In this document: in pieces, positions 34,525 through 45,112 of the stretch | Position numbering within the stretch: the first letter of the stretch is position 1 | Layout of the letters: every line of letters starts with the position of its first letter | Assembly: GCF_030409055.1 (NCBI RefSeq) | Contig: NZ_CP116619.1 | Coordinates: 1,397,628 to 1,461,627 of the forward strand | DNA from: Trichocoleus desertorum NBK24 | GTDB lineage: Bacteria; Cyanobacteriota; Cyanobacteriia; FACHB-46 | Reading direction: 5' to 3' | DNA: 64,000 bases | The notes under the pieces: generated by a model | Told to the model about the DNA's origin: nothing | Seen by the model: only the letters and a program-made list of their open reading frames with translations | Database searches by the model: none | Program-made: the position numbers and the translations under genes

Positions 34525-36723
34525 ATGGCTAAGCTAGGTCAATCCTCTTTCCGTCGTGTTTTGCTGTCCTGTATTTTGCTGCTCAGCGTCCCAGTGCTGT
34601 TATTAGGGGAAGTTGTGACCTATCGCAAAGCCCGCTCTAGTCTCCTAGAAACAGCTCGCCGCAATCTTACCGAAAGTGCTATCCGAAAGGGGAACGACAT
34701 CAAGGATTCCATTGGAGCATTACAGGCAAACTTAATTATTGCGAGTGAAACATCAGCTCTACAGTCAAACTCCCTAGAGCAAGCGCGGCGATCGCTAGTG
34801 CAGTTGCAGCGTACACTTCCGACTCAGGTTCAGTGCATCCAACTGACAGATCTCCAAATCCAGCGACTAGTAGTGAGTACCTGTGGCAACCAATTGCAGC
34901 TACTATCCGCTGCCGCCCTCTCGACCTCTACCCAGTTTGACCAGCCTAGCTCTAACGCTGCTTTAGGCACTTCCAATGCTGCCGCTAGTGCCTCCGGGTT
35001 GTGGCCGCGCACTCAAAGCCAGTTAAGCTCTGATCAATCCCTAGTTTATGTCACACCTGCGAACCAGATTGACCCAGCCAATCATCCTCAAGGACAGCTC
35101 AGCTTGGTTTTAAGTGTCCCTGTCTATAGCACTACAGGTCAGCTTAGGTATGCTCTGAGTGTTCAGACGGCACTCCACCAGAAAGAGAGCGATAAACCTG
35201 GCTCCCTCTCTGGTTATACCGTTGTGGTTGATCAAGACGGCACTATCCTAGCCCATCCCGATCCAGCGCGAATTGGGAGGAATATCCGTCAGGAGGCAGA
35301 CTCTACCCGTTTAGTCGATATTGTGCGCAATGCGATCGTGAGTGGCAACTCGGATGTACGACACCTGTTTGGCTTTGTGGAAAACGGCACTGAGTGGTTA
35401 GCAGGATACAGCCCCATCCAAGTTCCCTTTACCCAGTCAGAAAACCATACTTGGGTCGTGCTAGCGGTCACCCGCATTGATAATGCTCTCTATGGTCTAG
35501 TTGAAATTAAGCAAATCCTGGTAGTCCTGACCTTGGGACTCATAGCAGCCAATTTGCTAGCGACTTTATATGTGGCGCGGGAGCTATCACGACCGTTAGA
35601 AGAATTAGGCAACTATGCTCTGCATATTCAGCAACGGCATACTGCTTTGGATTCTCCACAAACGGATGTAGCGATCGCTCCTGTTACGACCGCATCCAAT
35701 TCCAGTTCCGGTGCGACAGACGCCTCTCTTGAGAAAAGTTCGAGTAGGAGCGAGGACATCAGCACCGCCTCAGTTGTGACTACAGCCTTGGGCATTAGCG
35801 ATCGCGCCCCCACCGATTTCCGCATTCGCGAACTGAATCAACTGGCTAAAGCTCTGAACAGTATGGTGGAGCGGCTAGAAGAACGGGCTGAGGAGTTAGA
35901 AGCAACTTGGCGAGAAGCAGAAGCTGCCAATCGTCTCAAAAGCGAATTTTTGGCTAATACTTCCCACGAGCTACGCACTCCCCTAAACGCTATTATTGGC
36001 TGCATTCGCCTAGTCCGGGATGGCTGCTGTGACGATCGCGAAGAAGAATTCGACTTTCTACAACGGGCCGACGATGCAGCAATTCATTTGCTCGATGTGA
36101 TCAACGATTTGCTAGATATTGCCAAAATTGAGGCAGGTACCCTTTCAGTCGATCTGCAACCCCTCGATTTACGCAACACTCTGTATGAGGTGATCGATCT
36201 GCAAACCGTCCCGATTCAACAAAAAGGGTTGGAGCTAGATTTTCCTCAACTCAAAGAACCTCTTGCTGTTTACGCAGATCCCGCCAAACTAAAGCAAGTG
36301 CTGCTCAATGTAGTCTGCAACGCGACTAAGTTTACAGAGGAAGGCAAGATTGCGATCGAGCTTCGCACTGAACCAACAACAGGTAGCCAGAATGGGTATC
36401 GAGGCGCAAGAGTGGTCATTACCATCCGAGACACGGGGATTGGCATAGAACCCAATCAGCTACCCAAGCTCTTCCGCCCGTTTGTCATGGCTGACGGCAC
36501 TACGACTCGACGATTTGAGGGCACAGGTCTGGGACTGGCTATTTCGCGTAATTTCATGGAACTGATGGGCGGCAATATTACCTTAGATAGCGCTGGACCT
36601 GACCAAGGCACCACGGTCGAAATCACCTTGCCTATGATTGATGTGGCCCAACTCCCCATTCAAAGCTTTAAGGAACCAAGCCATAAACTCAGCATTGCTA
36701 AAGCCGCAGATACCTTTCGCTAA
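34525..36723 (+). CDS. Membrane sensor histidine kinase with extracytoplasmic Cache-like domain
   Basis: A first membrane helix (about residues 11-30) and a second (about 328-352) bracket an extracytoplasmic sensor of roughly 300 residues. Its GYTVVVDQDGTILAHPDPARIGRNI segment is typical of Cache domains. A HAMP-like region and a Ser/Thr-rich linker lead to the kinase core: H-box SEFLANTSHELRTPLNAI (phosphoacceptor His about 488), N-box LKQVLLNVVCNATKF, G1 DTGIGI and G2 GTGLGLAIS. No response regulator gene is adjacent, so the partner is encoded elsewhere. The ligand is unknown. The gene is convergent with the oxidoreductase at 36766. Confidence 0.9.
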   Translation: MAKLGQSSFRRVLLSCILLLSVPVLLLGEVVTYRKARSSLLETARRNLTESAIRKGNDIKDSIGALQANLIIASETSALQSNSLEQARRSLVQLQRTLPTQVQCIQLTDLQIQRLVVSTCGNQLQLLSAAALSTSTQFDQPSSNAALGTSNAAASASGLWPRTQSQLSSDQSLVYVTPANQIDPANHPQGQLSLVLSVPVYSTTGQLRYALSVQTALHQKESDKPGSLSGYTVVVDQDGTILAHPDPARIGRNIRQEADSTRLVDIVRNAIVSGNSDVRHLFGFVENGTEWLAGYSPIQVPFTQSENHTWVVLAVTRIDNALYGLVEIKQILVVLTLGLIAANLLATLYVARELSRPLEELGNYALHIQQRHTALDSPQTDVAIAPVTTASNSSSGATDASLEKSSSRSEDISTASVVTTALGISDRAPTDFRIRELNQLAKALNSMVERLEERAEELEATWREAEAANRLKSEFLANTSHELRTPLNAIIGCIRLVRDGCCDDREEEFDFLQRADDAAIHLLDVINDLLDIAKIEAGTLSVDLQPLDLRNTLYEVIDLQTVPIQQKGLELDFPQLKEPLAVYADPAKLKQVLLNVVCNATKFTEEGKIAIELRTEPTTGSQNGYRGARVVITIRDTGIGIEPNQLPKLFRPFVMADGTTTRRFEGTGLGLAISRNFMELMGGNITLDSAGPDQGTTVEITLPMIDVAQLPIQSFKEPSHKLSIAKAADTFR

Positions 36724-36729
36724 CGCTTG

Positions 36730-36753
36730 TAATCTTGGGAACTTTCAAGATTA
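36730..36753. terminator. Possible bidirectional terminator hairpin
   Basis: TAATCTTG (36730-36737) pairs perfectly with CAAGATTA (36746-36753) around an 8-base loop. It lies in the 42-base gap between the convergent kinase and oxidoreductase genes. No long T-run follows on either strand, so efficiency is uncertain. Confidence 0.45.
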
Positions 36754-36765
36754 GAAGGGAAAGCG

Positions 36766-37839
36766 TCAGGATAAGTGAATCGGTTGGCCTGCCTGATTAA
36801 GAGACTCAGTCAGAGCATTCAGCACCCGCACTAATTCAGTCCCCACGAGGCCCGACGAAATGGGCGAAGGGGTGTTATCGCGTACGCAGTGTAGAAAATG
36901 AGTGCAAACTTGTTGTAGAGGTTCGCCAGGTTCTAGGCTTAGAACTTCATGACGCTGCTCTATAGGTGTGTAATAGATTGGCTCAGCCGTTGCTTCGTTC
37001 GGTTGGCTATGGGCAGTGGGTTGCAGTTGCCCATGTTGCATCGTTAGGGGAGCCTCAGGCGATAATTCATCAAAGACTAAAGTTCCTTGAGTGCCCACCA
37101 CACCCAGCCGTCGCTGTTTATCTGGATTCAGCCAACATAAATGCACCATCGACTGAAACCCACTTGGGTAGAGCAATGTGACCCAAACCAAATCTGCTAA
37201 GCCTTGGGGAAAGTAATGGTGATCGGGCGATCGCGTTTGCAGCCAGATTTTACCTTGCGCTTGGACTTGAGCGGGGGTTTCTCCCAGCCAGGAATTAAAG
37301 ATGGCAATGTCATGGATGGCTAAGTCCCAAAGGGCATCGACATCGGGGCGCACCGGGCCAAGATGAGTGCGAGCTGCATAGCCATAGCGCAATTCGCCTA
37401 ACTCACCTGACTGCACTACGGTTCGACCCCGCTGCACCGCCGGATGAAATAAGTAGGTATGGTCAACGACCAACTGCCGTTGTTGAGCGGCAGCCAAGCG
37501 ACAGAGTTCCTGCGATTCAGCAACAGCTAGGGTTAGGGGTTTTTCTGCTAAGACGTGGTAGCCCTGCTTGAGAGCAGTCGTAATCAATGAATAATGAGTG
37601 GTCGCAGGGGTCGCGATCGCTACCGCTTCAATGACGGGTGGCGGAGGTAGAGCAGACCAGTCAGTAGCTAAGATCACTTGCTCATCGAAATCAAACCGTT
37701 GCTTTAAGCTAGCCAAGCGTTCTGGGTCAGGATCAATTACAGCTACCAAACGAGCCTGGGGATGCTCCAAGAAATTCCGCACCAGATGCACGCCCCAACG
37801 TCCCACCCCTATGACAGCAATTCCGATCTGATTTGTCAT
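36766..37839 (-). CDS. Gfo/Idh/MocA family NAD(P)-dependent oxidoreductase
   Basis: The N-terminus IGIAVIGVGRWGVHLVRNF carries the GxGxxG dinucleotide-binding motif. The catalytic EKP motif appears as VLAEKPLTL (about residue 95), and the C-terminal alpha/beta domain includes DLAIHDIAIFNSWLG with the conserved His/Asp region. The family covers sugar and cyclitol dehydrogenases and biliverdin reductase; this 357-residue member looks like the sugar-type group, but the substrate is not evident. It starts at ATG 37839. It is followed downstream by a convergent histidine kinase, and RNase III lies upstream on the same strand. Confidence 0.88.
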   Translation of the reverse strand: MTNQIGIAVIGVGRWGVHLVRNFLEHPQARLVAVIDPDPERLASLKQRFDFDEQVILATDWSALPPPPVIEAVAIATPATTHYSLITTALKQGYHVLAEKPLTLAVAESQELCRLAAAQQRQLVVDHTYLFHPAVQRGRTVVQSGELGELRYGYAARTHLGPVRPDVDALWDLAIHDIAIFNSWLGETPAQVQAQGKIWLQTRSPDHHYFPQGLADLVWVTLLYPSGFQSMVHLCWLNPDKQRRLGVVGTQGTLVFDELSPEAPLTMQHGQLQPTAHSQPNEATAEPIYYTPIEQRHEVLSLEPGEPLQQVCTHFLHCVRDNTPSPISSGLVGTELVRVLNALTESLNQAGQPIHLS

Positions 37840-37881
37840 GCCAATAATCCTTTTTCGTTAGCCCCATCGTTCAAACCCTAC

Positions 37882-38613
37882 TCAATCCTCTGGAGCAGAG
37901 GCAGGCTGCGTCAGCTGCAAAAACGCTACCTGTGCGGCGGCTTGTTCCGCAGCTTTAATAGAACGACCCATTCCTTGCCCCAGAAGTTGTCCTTGCAACC
38001 AAACTTCAGCCGTAAAGCGATGGGGATCGCCGTGCATGGAACCGACTTCTTGCGTGCGATAGGTTGGCAGACTTTTATGCTGAGCTTGCGTCCATTCCTG
38101 CAAAGCTGCTTTGTAATTTTGACGTGCCGGATCAGTCCGAATCTCGATCGCGAATTCCTTGAAGTGAGAGTCAAGCCACGGGCGAACTAGGGCCAACGTA
38201 TGAGTACTCAAGTAGAGCGCGCCAACCAAGGCTTCCAGTGCCTCAGCTAAGCGAGATTCCTCTCCAGCTTTGTCTCCCATAGCGCTACCCGCCACCAAAA
38301 GATACCGTTCTAGGCCGTAGGATTGGGCAATGCGAGCCAAAGAGCGATCGCTCACCAGCATCGACCGAATTGCCGCAAACTCGCCCACAGGACAGTCAGG
38401 ATAGGTTTCAAACAGAAGCTCAGATGCCGCTAATCGAACCACGGCATCCCCTACAAATTCAAGTTGTTCGTAATTAGCAGCGGCTGAAATTGTGGGATGC
38501 GTTAGTGCTAAATCCAGCAATGACCACTGTACAGGGGCTGTTTCAGGTAAAGCCAATTTTCGCAGAAGGCTTTGGAGCTGCTGCTGACGATGAGGATAGC
38601 CCAAGGTTGTCAT
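37882..38613 (-). CDS. rnc: Ribonuclease III
   Basis: RNase III cuts double-stranded RNA during rRNA maturation and mRNA turnover. The catalytic domain carries the family signature NYEQLEFVGDAVVRLAASELL (about residue 47), with acidic metal ligands, and a second acidic cluster in GEESRLAEALEALVGALYL. The C-terminal third, from about residue 150, is a double-stranded RNA-binding domain (NYKAALQEWTQ...HGDPHRFTAEVWLQGQLLGQGMGRSIKAAEQAAA). ATG 38613 is preferred over TTG 38628. It is upstream of the Gfo-type gene on the same strand. Confidence 0.94.
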   Translation of the reverse strand: MTTLGYPHRQQQLQSLLRKLALPETAPVQWSLLDLALTHPTISAAANYEQLEFVGDAVVRLAASELLFETYPDCPVGEFAAIRSMLVSDRSLARIAQSYGLERYLLVAGSAMGDKAGEESRLAEALEALVGALYLSTHTLALVRPWLDSHFKEFAIEIRTDPARQNYKAALQEWTQAQHKSLPTYRTQEVGSMHGDPHRFTAEVWLQGQLLGQGMGRSIKAAEQAAAQVAFLQLTQPASAPED

Positions 38614-38700
38614 TTCAAACTCAATCAATTACTGAAGCGCACTTGCTACTCCCAATTGCAGGGAGTGATCTAAGTATGTGGCTAAAGGGGTGAGATCCAC

Positions 38701-39303
38701 TTAGGCAGAGCAAGGCAGCTGTTGAATACTCTGATTGAAATTGTAAACGCTTAAATAGGGGCTTGTGGAGTCAGAAAAACAATAATTAGTCACCGGACTA
38801 GTCACCGAACTGACCAGTTCAGGATGCGATCGCGAAACGAGCGCTTGCTTGGGCAACTGCTTCCAGCTAGAAGCTTCCTGTTTATGATGGGTATACCACA
38901 AACCATATTGCTGGAGTCGCACTGCATTGACTGTTTGAGGCAGCACTCCCACTAATAGCGCCAATACTTCATCAGGTAACTCAATGACCACTTGGCGGCT
39001 AAAAAACGCTTCAAATCCAGCTAGCAGCTTCTCAACTCTCACAATCGGGTCAGGATAGCTGGTAATTCTTTCTAGCCACCGCATCCATTGAATTCGCCGT
39101 CCATAAGCTTTGTAGCGCTCCCCATAGGTTTCCACCGGAATCAATTCGGGTGAACCAATTGCAATGACAACGTTATAACCTTGCTCAACTCGGCTGCCCA
39201 CAGCAGCGCCAGGCCCAGCGAAGTCAGCATGATAAGTTTTGCAGAGGATCAGTCCACATTTTTTTTGTTCACTCACAGCGAGGACGGGGTTGCAGTGTGG
39301 CAC
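38701..39303 (-). CDS. Conserved hypothetical protein
   Basis: I do not recognise a characterised family. The 200-residue frame (GTG 39303) has a compact, mostly soluble composition. Its notable stretches are GSRVEQGYNVVIAIGSPELIPVETYGERYKAYGRRIQWMRWLERI and VVIELPDEVLALLVGVLPQTVNAVRLQQYGLW. There is no signal peptide or membrane helix. It lies 87 bases upstream of rnc on the same strand and may share its transcript. The N-terminal 20 residues look poorly structured, so the true start may be further in. Confidence 0.6.
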   Translation of the reverse strand: MPHCNPVLAVSEQKKCGLILCKTYHADFAGPGAAVGSRVEQGYNVVIAIGSPELIPVETYGERYKAYGRRIQWMRWLERITSYPDPIVRVEKLLAGFEAFFSRQVVIELPDEVLALLVGVLPQTVNAVRLQQYGLWYTHHKQEASSWKQLPKQALVSRSHPELVSSVTSPVTNYCFSDSTSPYLSVYNFNQSIQQLPCSA

Positions 39304-39652
39304 AGGTTTTGATCCACCTCATTAAAACTAGGGCTGATAGGACACCTGTCTGTATGGGGAGAACAGCCATGTGTCCATGCAAACATTCCTAAGCCAGAAT
39401 GCCTTTATCGTAGAGCAGAGATAAATCCTTGCCTAGCAACGCAACCCAGACTTCTAGCAATCTACACAATGGCTTAGTGAATCTAAAAAATCCGTAAACT
39501 CCCAAGCCCAGGGCTTTGAGATGGGGATCGCTCTAATAGCGAGGAAGCCACCCAACTTCAACAAAACACACAAGCTTCATCAGAAATCGATCCACCTTAA
39601 CTCAATCACAAGCCCATCAATCACAAGCTCAGTAGGCAAGCTTTTAAGAAGC
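39304..39652. other. 349-bp spacer between a hypothetical gene and the rnpB 3' end
   Basis: No gene is supported. Both neighbours are on the minus strand, so this region should hold the end of the rnpB transcript and the promoter of the gene at 38701. Short frames on the plus strand continue into rnpB and are antisense noise. Confidence 0.4.
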
Positions 39653-40109
39653 GGAAGAGTTGGACATAAGCCGGGTTCTGTTTTCCTTAGCGCCATGCAC
39701 CTCAGAAGGCGGTTATCTATCTGGGACGTTTGTTACCAAACGCCTCAAGCGGTATTTGCATTGGGAACTGGAAAAAGACCAACCCTTGTTCCCGCGACCT
39801 TGCTCCCAACCGGGGTTTACCGAGCCAGCACCTCTCGATGCTGCTGGTGCGCTCTTACCGCACCCTTGCACCCTTACCCGTAATTTCTTTTATTTTTAAT
39901 GAACTTGTTCATTAAAAATAAAAAGATCTCCGTTGGCGGTATGTTTCTGTGGCACTTTCCTCACGGTCGCCCGCACTGGGCGTTACCCAGCAAGTCTGGT
40001 CTTTGGGGAGCCCGGACTTTCCTCAGACTGGCTTTAAGCGTGATGCCTTAACACGCTGGCATGATCTCTCATGCCCACCAAATCCGCAACCACCTACACC
40101 AACTCTTCC
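39653..40109 (-). ncRNA. rnpB: RNase P RNA
   Basis: This is the catalytic RNA of RNase P, which removes 5' leaders from tRNA precursors. On the minus strand the universal GAGGAAAGTCCGGGCTCCC (40006-40024) begins the P4 region. It is followed by the GTAACGCCCAG hairpin, GTGCCACAGAAACATACCGCC, then GGTAAGGGTGCAAGGGTG and finally AACCCGGCTTATGTCC. The ends are set by helix P1: GGAAGAGTTGG (40099-40109 on the minus strand) pairs with CCAACTCTTCC (39653-39663). The length is about 457 nt. The P12 position is occupied by a long AT-only palindrome (39888-39923). Exact ends may differ by a few bases. Confidence 0.96.
39888..39923. repeat. Perfect AT-rich inverted repeat inside rnpB (helix P12)
   Basis: Arms TTTTATTTTTAATGAAC (39888-39904) and GTTCATTAAAAATAAAA (39907-39923) are exact reverse complements around two bases. 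It lies between the ACCGCC and GGTAAGGGTG landmarks, where bacterial RNase P RNA has the variable helix P12. Confidence 0.9.
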
Positions 40110-40165
40110 TTACCATTCAGTTTACCAACCAGCGGAGCCAGCAAAACCATCCTCCTGTTTTCAGG

Positions 40166-40807
40166 TCATGTTTTCAGGTGCTTCCAGGGAAGGGCATCTG
40201 TCCAGGGCAACCGTCTAGCAGCGAATTTACACGACAGCGAGTGAAAGCGATCGCCCCCACCACCGCCAACGGGATCAAACACTCGCAGGACTAATCTCAA
40301 GGAAAACTCTTTTTTATCGGCGGCAGTCTTTAGGCTTCCTAGATTCACTAAAGGGCCACCAACTTTCACGGCATCCGCTTCTCGCTTCAGGACATCTTCT
40401 GCGGTCACGGCTTCTTGGAGCGTTTTACCCGGAGCAATGACGCTAAAGACTTGGGGTTGAAATAAATCAGTCGTTAATCCCGGCATTAACCGGATCACCC
40501 GTCGCGATCGCCCACCAAAATCTGTAAAAGAGCTATGGTCCCAATCCACATAAATGGAGTAGCGGCTAGAACGGTTACTAATGATGATAGGCAGCTTTTG
40601 CAGTTCATCTGGCTTGGTATAACGCGAAGCTAAGCCAAAACCAACCCCGATAGTGTCTTGTAAATTTTGGTCTTGCAGTTGCTGCTTCAAATCATCTGAC
40701 TCAAATCGCACCGTGAATCGAGCATCCAGCGATTTGATCGCCTCGTTGATCACATAGGTGACACAAATGATATAAATCGCCAAAATCAGCAGATCAAACT
40801 GATTCAT
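40166..40807 (-). CDS. Hypothetical membrane-anchored protein downstream of corA
   Basis: I do not recognise a named family. The 213-residue product starts with a single membrane helix (LLILAIYIICVTYVI, about residues 6-22) and then a soluble domain rich in beta-type sequence: KLPIIISNRSSRYSIYVDWD, FGGRSRRVIRLMPGLTTDLF, SLRLVLRVFDP. The start (ATG 40807) is three bases past the corA stop, so the two genes form an operon and are probably coupled. The C-terminus (GGGGGDRFHSLSCKF...) looks less regular. The 3' end lies 56 bases from the 5' end of rnpB on the same strand. Confidence 0.7.
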   Translation of the reverse strand: MNQFDLLILAIYIICVTYVINEAIKSLDARFTVRFESDDLKQQLQDQNLQDTIGVGFGLASRYTKPDELQKLPIIISNRSSRYSIYVDWDHSSFTDFGGRSRRVIRLMPGLTTDLFQPQVFSVIAPGKTLQEAVTAEDVLKREADAVKVGGPLVNLGSLKTAADKKEFSLRLVLRVFDPVGGGGGDRFHSLSCKFAARRLPWTDALPWKHLKT

Positions 40808-40810
40808 TGC

Positions 40811-42010
40811 CTAATCATCTTTAAGCGTAGAAATATTTTCGAACCAACCTCTCCGCCAGAAAAAGGTACAAAGCCCCCCTGTGATCACAACCATTACGGC
40901 TAAACAAAGAGGATATCCCCAGTACCAATTCAATTCAGGCATATTCCAGGGCGATGTCTCTGTATTGAAATTCATGCCATAGATCCCAGCCACGAAGGTA
41001 AGGGGAATAAAGATAGCTGAAATCACAGTGAGAGTTTTCATGATTTCATTCATGCGGTTGCTCACTGAGGAGAGATAGACATCCATCAAGCTAGAGGCTA
41101 ATTCTCGATAAGTTTCCACCATGTCAAGCACTTGCACCGCGTGGTCATAGCAATCGCGTAAATAAATCTGCACGTCATGGCTAATTAGGTCGCTGCCATC
41201 GCGAATCAACATGTTGATGGCGTCTCGTTGAGGCCAAATGGAACGGCGTAGAGTTAGCAGTTCTCGCTTAATGCCGTGAATTTTTTCTAGGGTTTGTCGC
41301 GTGGGGTTAGCCACAACCTCATCCTCTAGCTCCTCAATTCTTTCTCCATAGGCTTCCAGCACTGGAAAGAACCCATCAATAATGGAGTCGAGGAGGGCAT
41401 AGGTGAGATAATCAGCTTTTTGTTTACGAATGACTCCTTTGCTGGAGCGAATTCGTTCTCGGACAGGCCCAAAGGAGTCATGTTCTGGTTCTTCTTGCAC
41501 AGTTAGCAAGTAGTGTTGCCCCAGGATAAAGCTCACTTGTTCACTGATAAAATTTTGACCGTCCGCTGTCAGGGTCACCATCCGAGACACAATGAGCAGT
41601 TGGTCTTCGTATTCTTCTACTTTTGGGCGTTGGGGTACATTGACAATGTCTTCCAAAACCAGCGGATGTAGCTTAAATACCTGACCTAAACGATTTAAGA
41701 TATCCTCGCTGCCCAAGCCTTTCACATCAACCCAAGACACCGATTCTGTGTCTAAGTAAGGTACACAGTCTTCTGGTGCTTCAAGATGTATTTTGGTTGC
41801 CTTAGCTTCACAGTAGTCAATTAGAACAATGGTGGGTAGCGGCGCATCTGACTCAATTTTGAGGGTTCCTGGCATACTTCCAGGTTGATCATAGAAATAA
41901 TCAACATACGAAGGCTCCTCAGCTAAAGCAGTGACTTCGGACCTGCTAGAGGCATTATTAGGAATTTGAGGATTAAGACTGCGAAGCGGCTGATTGGGTT
42001 GGCTAGGCAT
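40811..42010 (-). CDS. corA: CorA family Mg2+/Co2+ channel
   Basis: CorA forms pentameric channels for Mg2+ (and Co2+/Ni2+) uptake across the cytoplasmic membrane. The 399-residue protein has a large N-terminal cytoplasmic domain (about 1-335, including EDILNRLGQVFKLHPLVLEDIVN) and two C-terminal membrane helices. The selectivity motif YGMNF lies at the end of the first, preceded by TVISAIFIPLTFVAGI. The C-terminal RR is followed by a short acidic tail. It begins at ATG 42010. An IS630-type element ends 37 bases upstream of this start and may have displaced the native promoter. A membrane-anchored protein gene follows at once. Confidence 0.95.
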   Translation of the reverse strand: MPSQPNQPLRSLNPQIPNNASSRSEVTALAEEPSYVDYFYDQPGSMPGTLKIESDAPLPTIVLIDYCEAKATKIHLEAPEDCVPYLDTESVSWVDVKGLGSEDILNRLGQVFKLHPLVLEDIVNVPQRPKVEEYEDQLLIVSRMVTLTADGQNFISEQVSFILGQHYLLTVQEEPEHDSFGPVRERIRSSKGVIRKQKADYLTYALLDSIIDGFFPVLEAYGERIEELEDEVVANPTRQTLEKIHGIKRELLTLRRSIWPQRDAINMLIRDGSDLISHDVQIYLRDCYDHAVQVLDMVETYRELASSLMDVYLSSVSNRMNEIMKTLTVISAIFIPLTFVAGIYGMNFNTETSPWNMPELNWYWGYPLCLAVMVVITGGLCTFFWRRGWFENISTLKDD

Positions 42011-42047
42011 GGAGGGTTTTTGGCAAGACTCGCATCGCCATCTTATA

Positions 42048-42057
42048 CCAATTTAAA
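42048..42057 (+). repeat. IS630 left terminal inverted repeat
   Basis: CCAATTTAAA directly follows a TA dinucleotide and is the reverse complement of 43184-43193. Confidence 0.85.
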
Positions 42058-42112
42058 TTAGGCAGAGGGGAGATAAGCTAGGCTGAGAGGAGTTGTTTCG
42101 TCTGCTCTGCTG

Positions 42113-43188
42113 ATGGCTGGTGTCACCTCAATCGACGTGAAGGAAAGTTTGGATGAGCTCGTAGAACAGTTGCGCCAAGCGGCGACGCCAACTGCCAAAG
42201 AACGCTTGCAAGTGCTCTACTGGCTCAAACAAGAGCAGGCACCGAGTATCAGCACGATCGCTCAAGCGGTGGGAAAGCATCGAAATACGGTACAAACCTG
42301 GTTATCGATGTACCGAGAAGGGGGACTCGCAGCGATGCTGGACGTGAAGAAATCATCTGGAAGGGCGCGGGTGATTCCGCAATGGGCGGAAGCGGCCCTA
42401 GCCAAACGCCTACAAGAACCTAATCATGGATTTCAAAGTTACGGAGCAGTGCAGCAGTGGTTGGCTCAGACGCTGGGGATAGAGGCGCAGTATCACGCGG
42501 TCTATCAAATGACTCGCTATCGACTTCAAGCCAAACTGAAAGTGGCCCGTCCTCAAAATTGTCGGCAAGACCCTCAGCAGCGAGAGGCGTTTAAGCAAAC
42601 CTTGCAGACGACCTCAGCCTGCTGAGTCAGTACGCTGACCCAGGGCAGGAGGGCAAGCGCCCGATTCGCTACTTTGCTCAAGATGAGAGCCGCTTTGGAC
42701 TGCACACGCTCATTGGACGCTTGATTACAGCTTGTGGAGTCAAGCCGATTGGACAGTGGCAGTGGTTGTTCAAAGCCTTCTGGCTCTATGGAGCGGTCGA
42801 ACCTGCAACCGGAGAATCCTTTTTTCTGCAATTTTCCCATGTCGATACCGAGTGCTATCAGCGCTTCTTGGATGAGTTTTCTCAGGCTTATCCCGATAGC
42901 CTCAATATTGTTCAAGTCGATAACGGACGGTTCCACAAGGGCCAGGGTCTAGTGGTGCCAGAGAACATCATTCTGTTGTTTCAACCGCCTTACTGTCCAG
43001 AGCTAAATCCGGTGGAGCGATTGTGGGAACATCTCAAGGCAGATCTCAAATGGGCCTCGTTCAAGACGTTGGCTCAACTCCAAACCAAAGTCGATCAACT
43101 CTTGGCTGAGTTAAGGCCTGAAGTGATTGCTTCCATCACAGGTTATCCCTTTATCTTGGAGGCTCTATCTGCCTTGAACGCTGTTTAA
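42113..43188 (+). pseudogene. IS630-family transposase, split by a -1 frameshift
   Basis: The first frame (42113-42625) encodes a helix-turn-helix region (STIAQAVGKHRNTVQTWLSMYREGG) and stops at TGA 42623. The second frame, one base back, can be read from about 42595 (ADDLSLLSQYADPGQ...), then has the catalytic residues: Asp in FAQDESRFGL, Asp in VQVDNGRFH and Glu in PELNPVERLWEHLK. It runs to TAA at 43188. I see no canonical slippery heptamer in the short overlap (about 42595-42622), so a deletion that inactivates the gene is likelier than programmed frameshifting, though some IS families do use recoding. All three catalytic residues survive. Confidence 0.85.
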
Positions 43189-43193
43189 ATTGG
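43184..43193 (+). repeat. IS630 right terminal inverted repeat
   Basis: TTTAAATTGG is followed by TA and is the reverse complement of the left end at 42048-42057. Confidence 0.85.
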
Positions 43194-43234
43194 TATTAAG
43201 CAATCCCATGGCAATTGAGTAGTTTTATAGCATC

Positions 43235-43265
43235 AAAAAAGCAGCAGCTTGTTACAGCTACTGCT
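43235..43265 (-). terminator. Intrinsic terminator of groEL
   Basis: On the minus strand AGCAGTAGCT pairs with AGCTGCTGCT (10 bp with one G-U) around a six-base loop and is followed by TTTTTT (43235-43240 on the plus strand as A). It lies about 60 bases past the groEL stop. Confidence 0.88.
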
Positions 43266-43323
43266 CCAATCCATTTAGATGGTTGTTAGAGGCTTGAACT
43301 TAGGGTTGTGACAGATAGGAAGC

Positions 43324-45087
<1,764 letters not shown>

Positions 45088-45112
45088 TTAAACAGCGTTA
45101 AATGGGCGCGCC

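Larger units (their letters stand above)
42046..43195 (+). mobile_element. IS630-family insertion sequence (about 1146 bp plus TA duplication)
   Basis: The element is bounded by inverted repeats CCAATTTAAA (42048-42057) and TTTAAATTGG (43184-43193), flanked on both sides by TA (42046-42047 and 43194-43195), the target duplication used by IS630/Tc1-type elements. Inside is a transposase with a helix-turn-helix N-terminus and a DDE catalytic domain, split between two frames. It separates corA from groEL. The size and ends fit IS630. Confidence 0.9.

Noticed and set aside
39521-40294. Overlapping plus-strand ORFs of 60-120 codons
   Set aside because: They lie antisense to the RNase P RNA gene and its spacers; composition is proline/cysteine-rich noise.
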